Shown here: one piece after another, positions 11,147-22,600 of the stretch | Position numbering within the stretch: position 1 is the first letter of the stretch | How the letters are laid out: each line of letters opens with the position of its first letter | Translations under genes and position numbers: made by a program | Origin: Acanthosepion esculentum | Lineage: Eukaryota > Mollusca > Cephalopoda > Sepiida > Sepiidae | Direction: 5' to 3' | DNA length: 64,000 nucleotides | NCBI GenBank assembly: GCA_964036315.1 | Contig: OZ038498.1 | Span: 7,409,132-7,473,131, forward strand | The notes under the pieces: generated by a model | What the model was told of the DNA's origin: nothing | Databases searched by the model: none | Seen by the model: the letters and a program-made list of their open reading frames with translations, nothing else

Positions 11147-11240
<94 letters not shown>
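10935..11240. repeat. Palindrome between two (TA)n tracts
   Basis: (TA)n at about 10935-11006 and 11153-11238 enclose an inverted pair: 11010-11070 against 11072-11145. Each arm is one copy of the tail unit amplified at 55.3-56.9 kb (words GATGAGGATAACAG and AATAATGTAAATAAT), here joined head to head around a short spacer. Confidence 0.8.
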
Positions 11241-11241
<1 letters not shown>

Positions 11242-11274
11242 GAAATATACTCTATAATATAAAAGGTTTAAACA

Positions 11275-11445
11275 CTAATATTCTATTCCATGGTTGTAAT
11301 TTATTACATTGGAATCGTAATCACGATTCAATTCATCAGACCTTCAATTTTTTTTGAATTTGTAGGTCTGATGAATTGGATCGTGATTACGATTCTAATG
11401 TAATAAATTATAACCATGGAATAGAATATTAGCATTTCAGCCTTT

Positions 11446-11450
<5 letters not shown>
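11275..11450. repeat. Long hairpin element of a third family
   Basis: The arms around 11283-11340 and 11360-11437 are inverted copies with few mismatches. Each arm contains CTGATGA followed by a stable helix (AATCGTGATTACGATT), then GTAATAAATT where a hammerhead would have GAAA. The element is bounded on the right by (TA)n at about 11449-11521. Confidence 0.75.
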
Positions 11451-11520
<70 letters not shown>

Positions 11521-11525
<5 letters not shown>

Positions 11526-11699
11526 TGCATGTTTCATTAAATAATATAGATAAGGGTTGTCTATATATTTTATGAAACATGTATGAATGAACTTATCTAT
11601 ATTATTTAATGAAACATGTATGAATGAAAAAATGCTGCCTAAATACACACACAATATATATATATATATATATATTAAAAATCTATGAATTCTTTAGCG

Positions 11700-11793
<94 letters not shown>

Positions 11794-11830
11794 CGCTAAA
11801 GAATTCATAGATTTTTAATCTGTTATTTTT
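11521..11830. repeat. Inverted repeats around and inside (TA)n
   Basis: At 11521-11635 three related segments with AATGAAACATGTATGAATG lie in alternating orientation. At 11673-11704 and 11790-11819 two 30-bp arms (reading GAATTCTTTAGCGATTATA inwards) form a perfect inverted repeat with about 90 bp of (TA)n as the loop. A copy of the first segment recurs at 51.45-51.53 kb. Confidence 0.8.
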
Positions 11831-14340
11831 ATTAGTTCAAACCTAAAGTGGATACGTAGCCTATAGACATCCAATTTTTAATTTTTACTTCAAACGGCGT
11901 GTATTACGTCTATTTACCTGTGTAATCTAGAAATCTTAATAAAGAATGTGTTCTCCTGGTATGGATCGATCCTGCGCTCTCTTTTGGACGAGAAGCAACT
12001 GTTTTGCCCGGCGAACTTTACCGCTCGACTTCGAAGAATCTCCCAGTACAGCAAGGAAAGCGGACACTCCTCACCAAGACATTTTTCTCGAAATGACATA
12101 TCTCCTCAGATTCCTATTCGAAACGGAGACAAAAAAATGTCTAAAGAGTTAACGAATTTATTTTTGAGCCGACGTTTTTATAACTTCAAACGTTTTTATA
12201 GTAAATATACATATTTGAAATACATGCTTCGTTTTTATTCTTCCCTTAAACAAACCTCTCTCATCTACATAAGAAGTCTAAACACAGAGAACAAAACAAA
12301 ATGGCGACAGTATATGCATACACACACACACATATATATATATGTGTGCGTTTATATATGTATATATATGTAAATGTGGACAGAATTATTCACATCCACT
12401 TCCTTGATTACAAATAAAGATGTAATAACTCAAATTTTTATCGCAACTTCATGTGCATTTTTTCACAAATAATGAAATAATCAATTTGAAAGAATTTGCG
12501 GTGATGCCCACAACAAAATTTTATTTTAATGTCAAACAATAATAAAAAAAAACCCACACAAAATTTAACATAGGACAAAATCATTGACCCTCGTGCTTCA
12601 GTAATGGATTTTGTAACCTTTATTGTTGTTAATTGCCTTTATAATATATCGTGTCACTTTTAACTTATCTATCTTTATTGAAATATTGATAAGAACTTCT
12701 TCGGGTAGTTGAGAAGTATTATCATACAAAAAATACATAATCTTTTTATTTATAAACAAAATCTAAAATTTAAGGCTACAGAAACATATATTCGATTAAC
12801 ACAATGTCCTACATACCTGTATAAATTATTTATTATTTTACAGGTAGATGACGTTTCTGTGACACTATATAACTTTCAGAAGTCATTCAACCAATGGTTT
12901 TATTACCTATTCTACTGTTTTGACTTTTGCATTTCTTGCAGCAGATTTTATTGATTGCATATAGTGTCTTCATATAAATATCTTCTAATGGGGAACTACA
13001 GGTATTGTATTGGATTTATAACGAGCAGGTATAGGTACCATTTTCTACTATGTTGATTTTGACACCTTTTTGGCAAGGTAGATATTAGGCAGCTTTTTCC
13101 AATATAAAAGCGCATTGTCTTGTCTAAATCGATTTTTTGGGTTAAAGCTCTTGATTAGGAATTTGTATCAATGAAAAAACGTCTTGTCCAAGTTCTTGTA
13201 TAATCCTCTTCATGTATCTTGATACCATCATCAATCTTGAAGGAACTTGTAATAGTTTTACCTAAAATACCACCCAGAACATTATCCCATCTTTTATCGT
13301 CAATTCGTATTAGGTGACTATTTCGATGAAGAATCTAATTTATAACCCAACTTAGCCATTACATTCATCCAATGTATCTCTACATTTAACATTAAAATTA
13401 AATATTGAATGAATTTTTCTTCTATTTCTTCGTCCAGTTTTCACTTTACTTTTAATTTTTTTTAAGGTGACACAGTTTTTGCTTCCATGTCTTTGGTTAC
13501 TGTTCTTAATATTTACATTCGCAATGGCAAATTCAAATTTGTTCTTATTGATAAAACCATTAATTGCCTTTAAATCTTTTTCATTCTTTCTTTCTGTAAC
13601 ATTATGTAAGCCATTCATTTTTCTTATCTAACCAACGTTTTCAATTTCTTCTTTTTGTTGTTCTATGATATCTGTTAAATTTTTCGACAACTTCCAACGT
13701 TGTATTTCCATCTCCAAATAACTTGATAATATTATAGCTATCTTTTGAGGTTGCATCTTTTCTAATACCTATAGTAATATCTTTCGGCAATTCAAAAATA
13801 TATATTCACAACTATAGTATCATATGTATCAATATATTTAGAATATGATGAGTTGCCTAAAGAAATTTCACAACAACGAATAAAGGATAATAAATATATC
13901 TAACAAAAACGGATATTATCAGCAGAAGTCTGCATATTTATCTTATGATTGTAAGTATATACAGGAAATACCCTGTGACCCATTGCGTTAGTGTGGGCGT
14001 GTGGTCAAATATCACTTACATAATGCTTAGATAGTTCTCTGATAGATCTCACGAGATTCAGTAACCTACAAAAATTACCGAGAATCCCCGAGACTTACCA
14101 CGAAGTGATATGCAATAATGGCAGCAAGAAATCTCGTTTTTTCTATAGATGTAAATGTTTACATTTCCAATAAAACAACAATAGAGTATAAAACGTTCAT
14201 ATATTTATTTAGACATAAAACTGACGGATTTGTAAGAATCCAACTGGATCGTTCTTATTTGAATGTGGCAAAGAAAGAAATAAAATATAACTAATTTACC
14301 ATTTGAAAATTTTAAATTAATAAAAAAATATCTGGTTTGT
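11831..14340. other. AT-rich stretch with possible decayed coding remains
   Basis: Apart from a (CA)(TA) microsatellite near 12,318-12,370, no element is recognised. On the minus strand between about 13,750 and 13,080 protein-like pieces appear in shifting frames (FGDGNTTLEVVEKF, KAINGFINKNKFEFAIANVN, MAKLGYKLDSSS, NVLGGILGKTITSSFKIDDG). The order and composition suggest one decayed gene, but I cannot name it and stops are frequent. Confidence 0.25.
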
Positions 14341-14365
14341 CATCCTTAAAACAACTTAGTTCAAG

Positions 14366-14580
<215 letters not shown>

Positions 14581-14792
14581 ACACGAAATACAATATTTAC
14601 TGTTGCTTAGCGAAAGAAAATACAACAAATTCAAACGTAGGTCTAAGTAGTATTCTCTTATATTTCACATTATTTATTGCAGAATTTTTGGAACGTCAAC
14701 TGAGCTCAGTAATTTCTATTTTATTTTTATGGTATATCATCCTTTTCCTTGGTTTTATGATGTGGAATATTTTCATTTTCATAAACAACAGC

Positions 14793-15450
14793 TAGACATA
14801 GGCCTCGCTTGCAAGGAAATCACAAAGCTAGACATTAGTTTGTTTTGCATGAGAGTAAAAATGACATAGGTACGGTTTACACAAGATTCAGAAAGAGTAG
14901 GCATAGGTCCGGTTTGCATGAGAGACAGAAAGGGTATAAATATGTCCGGTTTGCATGAGAGACAGAAAGGGTATAAATATGTCCGGTTTGCATGAGAGAC
15001 AGAAAGGGTATAAATATGTCCGGTTTGCATGAGAGACAGAAAGGGTATAAATATGTCCGGTTTGCATGAGAGACAGAAAGGGTATAAATATGTCCGGTTT
15101 GCATGAGAGACAGAAAGGGTATAAATATGTCCGGTTTGCATGAGAGACAGAAAGGGTATAAATATGTCCGGTTTGCATGAGAGACAGAAAGGGTATAAAT
15201 ATGTCCGGTTTGCATGAGAGACAGAAAGGGTATAAATATGTCCGGTTTGCATGAGAGACAGAAAGGGTATAAATATGTCCGGTTTGCATGAGAGACAGAA
15301 AGGGTATAAATATGTCCGGTTTGCATGAGAGACAGAAAAGGTATAAATATGTCCGGTTTGCATGAGAGGTAGAAAGGTTTACATAGCTACAGTTTGAAGG
15401 TGAGTTAGAAAGACATAGGTTTTATTTGCACGAGAGTAAAATGGTTGACA
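14793..15450. repeat. 37-bp minisatellite with degenerate edges
   Basis: About 13 near-identical units between 14,908 and 15,365, each containing GGTTTGCATGAGAGACAGAA followed by GGGTATAAATATGTCC. Before and after lie increasingly diverged units (14,793-14,900 and 15,370-15,450). The minus-strand open frames are products of the period and are not called as genes. Confidence 0.95.
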
Positions 15451-15510
15451 TATATGTGGCATACAGGGGAGCGCTTTTTGCTTATTGGATTTATTTCGCT
15501 GCATGGGCAT

Positions 15511-15862
15511 GTAATCAAAGTAATCAAGGTGATCGAGGTAATCAAGGTAATCAAGGTAATTGAGCTAATCACGTTAATCAAGGTGATCGAGGTAATCAAT
15601 GTAATCAAGGCCATCAAGGTAATCAATGTAATCAAGGTGATCAAGGTGACCAAGATTAAAAAGGTGATCAAGGTCAGCAAGGTAATCAAGGTCAGCAAGG
15701 TAATCAAGGTCAGCAAGGTAATCAAGGTGATCAAGGTGATCAAGTTGATCAAGGTAATCAAGGTGATTAAGGTGACCAACGTCATCAAGGTATTCAAGGT
15801 GATCAAAGTGATCAAGGTGATCGAAGTGATCAAGGTAATCAAGTTGATCAAGGTGATCAATG
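15511..15862. repeat. 9-bp minisatellite
   Basis: About 39 units of the type AAGGTAATC / AAGGTGATC. The nine-base period gives open frames on both strands that encode repetitive Val/Ile/Lys or Leu/Ile/Thr; these are not genes. Confidence 0.95.
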
Positions 15863-16264
15863 ATATTCTAGACTTTAACCGACACAGCAATCCTGAATCT
15901 TTGCCATCATATGTTGAGAGTGAATCACCCGAATCATTGACTTATCTCTGAAGGAATAATATGCACATGCGTTTCAATGATCTTCAGGATTGATTCTCTT
16001 CATAAATGGTAAATAAAGTTTCTGAAAGTGTGTGCCGTGCTGATAAAATCACTTAAAAATCCGATAACCTGCATTATGATAATGAAATTCAAGTTCGAGC
16101 AAATTAACACGGAAAAGTTAGCACCTCCCCATTTCTGCTGTACTTAAAATATCGAAGAAACGATTCGGAATTATTATGTAGCCGTATTGAATGAGGAAGG
16201 AAACAGGAATTTTGTTAAACAAAACAACAGATTTTGCTCAAATAAATGATTCCTTCATTCTTTA

Positions 16265-16600
16265 AGTTACAGTTGTGATGTGGAGTCTGGTAAGACATAG
16301 CACTTAACTCTATAGATTCAGTCGTTATAAGCAGCAGTCAATACAATATTTATTTGTATAAATACCAAATGTGGCACAAGGCCAAAAGTAGGAATGGGTA
16401 AAAAGGGACGGTCTCTATCTAACTTTAAACTTAGCCAGCCACAAACAGTGATATTCAATACTCACCTGGACAAGTCACTGCAATATTATTATCTTATTTT
16501 CTTTCTAGACAGTTACCCAGGAATACTTATCATGAATCGATTAGTCATTTATGATGGTAACTGGCTCTTACGACAAGACTTTGTATATACTATTAACCTG
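16265..16600 (+). repeat. Left flanking copy of a dispersed repeat
   Basis: Shares the blocks GATGTGG-GTCTGG, CAGCACTTAACT, GTATTATTATCTT, AGACAGTTACCCAGGA and GGTAACTGGCTCTTAC with 25965-26165, in the same orientation and order, with about 100 bp extra in the middle (16341-16440). The 36-bp satellite begins just downstream. Sequence 15,870-16,264 holds nothing recognised. Confidence 0.6.
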
Positions 16601-16625
16601 ATCTACACAGTGCTTTCTTCCAAAG

Positions 16626-19600
16626 AATGATCCGAAAAGTAATCCATACAGTGATCAGTATAGAGAAATAGTATACAGAATAGTACAGAGAATAGCGATC
16701 CGTATAGTAATAGAGGATAGTGTAGAAATGGTGATCCGTATAGGAATAGAGGATAGTGTAGAAATAGTGATTCGTATAGTAATAGAGGATGGTGTCTAAA
16801 TAGTGATTCGTATAAGAATAGAGAATAGTGTAAAAATAGTGAATCGTATAGTTATAGAGGATAGTGTAGAAATGGTGATTCGTATAGTAATAGAGGATAG
16901 TATAGAAATAGTGATCCGTATAGGAATAGAGGATAGTGTAGAAATAGTGATTCGTATAGGAATAGAGAATAGTGTAGAAATAGTGATCCGTATAGTAATA
17001 GAGGATAGTGTCTAAATAGTGATTCGTATAAGAATAGAGGATAGTGTAGAAATAGTGATCCGTATAGTAATAGAGGATAGTGTCTAAATAGTGATTCGTA
17101 TAGCAATGGAGGATAGTGTAGAAATGGTGATTCGTATAGTTATAGAGGATAGTGTAGAAATAGTGATCCGTATAGTAATAGAGGATAGTGTAGAAATAGT
17201 GATTCGTATAGTAATAGAGGATAGTGTCTAAATAGTGATTCGTATAGGAATAGAGAATAGTGTAGAAATAGTGATCCGTATAGTAATAGAGGATAGTGTC
17301 TAAATAGTGATTCGTATAGGAATAGAGGATAGTGTAGAAATAGTGATCCGTATAGTAATAGAGGATAGTGTCTAAATAGTGATCCGTATAGCAATGGGGG
17401 ATAGTGTAGAAATGGTGATTCGTATAGTTATAGAGGATAGTGTAGAAATAGTGATCCGTATAGTAATAGAGGATAGTGTAGAAATAGTGATTCGTATAGT
17501 AATAGAGGATAGTGTCTAAATAGTGATTCGTATAGGAATAGAGAATAGTGTAGAAATAGTGATACGTATAGTAATAGAGGATAGTGTCTAAATAGTGATT
17601 CGTATAGGAATAGAGAATAGTGTAGAAATAGTGATCCGTATAGTAATAGAGGATAGTGTCTAAATAGTGATTCGTATAGGAATAGAGAGTAGTGTAGAAA
17701 TAGTGATCCGTATAGTAATAGAGGATAGTGTCTAAATAGTGATTCGTATAGTAATAGAGGATAGTGTAGAAATAGTGATCCGTATAGCAATGCAGGATAG
17801 TGTAGAAATGGTGATTCGTATAGTTATAGAGGATAGTGTAGAAATGGTGATTCGTATAGTAATAGAGGATAGTGTAGAAATAGTGATTCGTATAGTTATA
17901 GAGGATAGTGTAGAAATGGTGATTCGTATAGTAATAGAGGATAGTGTAGAAATAGTGATCCGTATAGTAATAGAGGATAGTGTAGAAATAGTGATTCGTA
18001 TAGTTATAGAGGATAGTGTAGAAATAGTGATCCGTATAGTAATAGAGGATAGTGTAGAAATAGTGATTCGTATAGGAATAGAGGATAGTGTAGAAATAGT
18101 GATTCGTATAGTAATAGAGGATAGTGTAGAAATAGTGATTCGTATAGTTATAGAGGATAGTGTAGAAATAGTAATTCGTATAGTAATAGAGGATAGTGTA
18201 GAAATAGTGATTCGTATAGTAATAGAGGATAGTGTAGAAATAGTGATTCGTATAGTAATAGAGGATAGTCTAGAAATAGTGATTCGTATAGTAATAGAGG
18301 ATAGTGTAGAAATAGTGATTCGTATAGTAATAGAGGATAGTGTAGAAATAGTGATTCGTATAGTAATAGAGGATAGTGTAGAAATAGTGATCCGTATAGT
18401 AATAGAGGATAGTGTAGAAATAGTGATCCGTATAGTAATAGAGGATAGTGTAGAAATAGTGATTCGTATAGTAATAGAGGATAGTGTAGAAATAGTGATC
18501 CGTATAGTAATAGAGGATAGTGTAGAAATAGTGATTCGTATAGTAATAGAGGATAGTCTAGAAATAGTGATTCGTATAGTAATAGAGGATAGTGTAGAAA
18601 TAGTGATTCGTATAGTAATAGAGGATAGTGTAGAAATAGTGATTCGTATAGTAATAGAGGATAGTGTAGAAATAGTGATTCGTATAGTTATAGAGGATAG
18701 TGTAGAAATGGTGATTCGTATAGTAATAGAGGATAGTGTAGAAATAGTGATCCGTATAGTAATAGAGGATAGTGTAGAAATAGTGATCCGTATAGTAATA
18801 GAGGTTAGTGTAGAAATAGTGATTCGTATAGTAATAGAGGATAGTGTAGAAATAGTGATCCGTATAGTAATAGAGGATAGTGTCGAAATAGTGATTCGTA
18901 TAGTAATAGAGGATAGTCTAGAAATAGTGATTCGTATAGTAATAGAGGATAGTGTAGAAATAGTGATTCGTATAGTAATAGAGGATAGTGTAGAAATAGT
19001 GATTCGTATAGTAATAGAGGATAGTGTAGAAATAGTGATCCGTATAGCAATGGAGGATAGTGTAGAAATGGTGATTCGTATAGTTATAGAGGATAGTGTA
19101 GAAATGGTGATTCGTATAGTAATAGAGGATAGTGTAGAAATAGTGATTCGTATAGTTATAGAGGATAGTGTAGAAATGGTGATTCGTATAGTAATAGAGG
19201 ATAGTGTAGAAATAGTGATCCGTATAGTAATAGAGGATAGTGTAGAAACAGTGATTCGTATAGTTATAGAGGATAGTGTAGAAATAGTGATCCGTATAGT
19301 AATAGAGGATAGTGTAGAAATAGTGATTCGTATAGGAATAGAGGATAGTGTAGAAATAGTGATTCGTATAGTAATAGAGGATAGTGTAGAAATAGTGATT
19401 CGTATAGTTATAGAGGATAGTGTAGAAATAGTAATTCGTATAGTAATAGAGGATAGTGTAGAAATAGTGATTCGTATAGTAATAGAGGATAGTGTAGAAA
19501 TAGTGATTCGTATAGTAATAGAGGATAGTCTAGAAATAGTGATTCGTATAGTAATAGAGGATAGTGTAGAAATAGTGATTCGTATAGTAATAGAGGATAG

Positions 19601-22600
19601 TGTAGAAATAGTGATTCGTATAGTAATAGAGGATAGTGTAGAAATAGTGATCCGTATAGTAATAGAGGATAGTGTAGAAATAGTGATCCGTATAGTAATA
19701 GAGGATAGTGTAGAAATAGTGATTCGTATAGTAATAGAGGATAGTGTAGAAATAGTGATCCGTATAGTAATAGAGGATAGTGTAGAAATAGTGATTCGTA
19801 TAGTAATAGAGGATAGTCTAGAAATAGTGATTCGTATAGTAATAGAGGATAGTGTAGAAATAGTGATTCGTATAGTAATAGAGGATAGTGTAGAAATAGT
19901 GATTCGTATAGTAATAGAGGATAGTGTAGAAATAGTGATCCGTATAGTAATAGAGGATAGTGTAGAAATAGTGATTCGTATAGTTATAGAGGATAGTGTC
20001 TAAATAGTGATTCGTATAGGAATAGAGGATAGTGTAGAAATAGTGATCCGTATAGTAATAGAGGATAGTGTCTAAATAGTGATTCGTATAGGAATAGAGG
20101 ATAGTGTAGAAATAGTGATCCGTATAGTAATAGAGGATAGTGTCTAAATAGTGATCCGTATAGTAATAGAGGATAGTGTAGAAATAGTGATCCGTATAGT
20201 AATAGAGGATAGTGTCTAAATAGTGATTCGTATAGGAATAGAGAATAGTGTAGAAATAGTGATCCGTATAGTAATAGAGGATAGTGTCTAAATAGTGATT
20301 CGTATAGGAATAGAGGATAGTGTAGAAATAGTGATCCGTATAGTAATAGAGGATAGTGTCTAAATAGTGATCCGTATAGTAATAGAGGATAGTGTAGAAA
20401 TAGTGATCCGTATAGTAATAGAGGATAGTGTCTAAATAGTGATTCGTATAGGAATAGAGAATAGTGTAGAAATAGTGATCGGTATAGTAATAGAGGATAG
20501 TGTCTAAATAGTGATTCGTATAGTAATAGAGGATAGTGTAGAAATAGTGATCCGTATAGTAATAGAGGATAGTGTCTAAATAGTGATTCGTATAGTAATA
20601 GAGGATAGTGTCTAAATAGTGATCCGTATAGCAATGGAGGATAGTGTAGAAATGGTGATTCGTATAGTTATAGAGGATAGTGTAGAAATAGTGATCCGTA
20701 TAGTTATAGAGGATAGTGTAGAAATGGTGATTCGTATAGTTATAGAGGATAGTGTAGAAATGGTGATTCGTATAGTTATAGAGGATAGTGTAGAAATGGT
20801 GATTCGTATAGTAATAGAGGATAGTGTAGAAATAGTGATCCGTATAGTAATAGAGGATAGTGTAGAAATAGTGATCCGTATAGTAATAGAGGTTAGTGTA
20901 GAAATAGTGATTCGTATAGTAATAGAGGATAGTGTAGAAATAGTGATCCGTATAGTAATAGAGGATAGTGTAGAAATAGTGATTCGTATAGTAATAGAGG
21001 ATAGTCTAGAAATAGTGATTCGTATAGTAATAGAGGATAGTGTAGAAATAGTGATTCGTATAGTAATAGAGGATAGTGTAGAAATAGTGATTCGTATAGT
21101 AATAGAGGATAGTGTAGAAATAGTGATCCGTATAGCAATGGAGGATAGTGTAGAAATGGTGATTCGTATAGTTATAGAGGATAGTGTAGAAATGGTGATT
21201 CGTATAGTAATAGAGGATAGTGTAGAAATAGTGATTCGTATAGTTATAGAGGATAGTGTAGAAATGGTGATTCGTATAGTAATAGAGGATAGTGTAGAAA
21301 TAGTGATCCGTATAGTAATAGAGGATAGTGTAGAAACAGTGATTCGTATAGTTATAGAGGATAGTGTAGAAATAGTGATCCGTATAGTAATAGAGGATAG
21401 TGTAGAAATAGTGATTCGTATAGGAATAGAGGATAGTGTAGAAATAGTGATTCGTATAGTAATAGAGGATAGTGTAGAAATAGTGATTCGTATAGTTATA
21501 GAGGATAGTGTAGAAATAGTAATTCGTATAGTAATAGAGGATAGTGTAGAAATAGTGATTCGTATAGTAATAGAGGATAGTGTAGAAATAGTGATTCGTA
21601 TAGTAATAGAGGATAGTCTAGAAATAGTGATTCGTATAGTAATAGAGGATAGTGTAGAAATAGTGATTCGTATAGTAATAGAGGATAGTGTAGAAATAGT
21701 GATTCGTATAGTAATAGAGGATAGTGTAGAAATAGTGATCCGTATAGTAATAGAGGATAGTGTAGAAATAGTGATCCGTATAGTAATAGAGGATAGTGTA
21801 GAAATAGTGATTCGTATAGTAATAGAGGATAGTGTAGAAATAGTGATCCGTATAGTAATAGAGGATAGTGTAGAAATAGTGATTCGTATAGTAATAGAGG
21901 ATAGTCTAGAAATAGTGATTCGTATAGTAATAGAGGATAGTGTAGAAATAGTGATTCGTATAGTAATAGAGGATAGTGTAGAAATAGTGATTCGTATAGT
22001 AATAGAGGATAGTGTAGAAATAGTGATCCGCATAGTAATAGAGGATAGTGTAGAAATAGTGATTCGTATAGTTATAGAGGATAGTGTCTAAATAGTGATT
22101 CGTATAGGAATAGAGGATAGTGTAGAAATAGTGATCCGTATAGTAATAGAGGATAGTGTCTAAATAGTGATCCGTATAGTAATAGAGGATAGTGTAGAAA
22201 TAGTGATCCGTATAGTAATAGAGGATAGTGTAGAAATAGTGATTCGTATAGGAATAGAGAATAGTGTAGAAATAGTGATCCGTATAGTAATAGAGGATAG
22301 TGTCTAAATAGTGATTCGTATAGGAATAGAGGATAGTGTAGAAATAGTGATCCGTATAGTAATAGAGGATAGTGTCTAAATAGTGATCCGTATAGTAATA
22401 GAGGATAGTGTAGAAATAGTGATCCGTATAGTAATAGAGGATAGTGTCTAAATAGTGATTCGTATAGGAATAGAGAATAGTGTAGAAATAGTGATCCGTA
22501 TAGTAATAGAGGATAGTGTCTAAATAGTGATTCGTATAGGAATAGAGAATAGTGTAGAAATAGTGATCGGTATAGTAATAGAGGATAGTGTCTAAATAGT

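Noticed and set aside
11060..11257. Tyr/Ile dipeptide frames here and at 14.4, 27.2, 28.1, 51.4, 60.7, 62.0 kb
   Set aside because: Translation of (TA)n microsatellites.
11275..11440. Hammerhead ribozyme in the 11.3-kb hairpin
   Set aside because: CTGATGA and a strong helix II are present, but GAAA is replaced by GTAA in both arms, so the catalytic core is not supported.
14779..15363. Minus-strand 194-codon frame and CRISPR-like regular repeats
   Set aside because: The 37-bp units are contiguous with no spacers and the DNA is clearly animal; this is a minisatellite.
17739..20003. 754-codon open frame (and frames of 490, 473, 346 codons) across the 36-bp satellite
   Set aside because: They follow from a stop-free unit whose length is divisible by three. 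Opposite-strand frames are open as well, variant units put stops in the same frame, and there is no start context or splice support.
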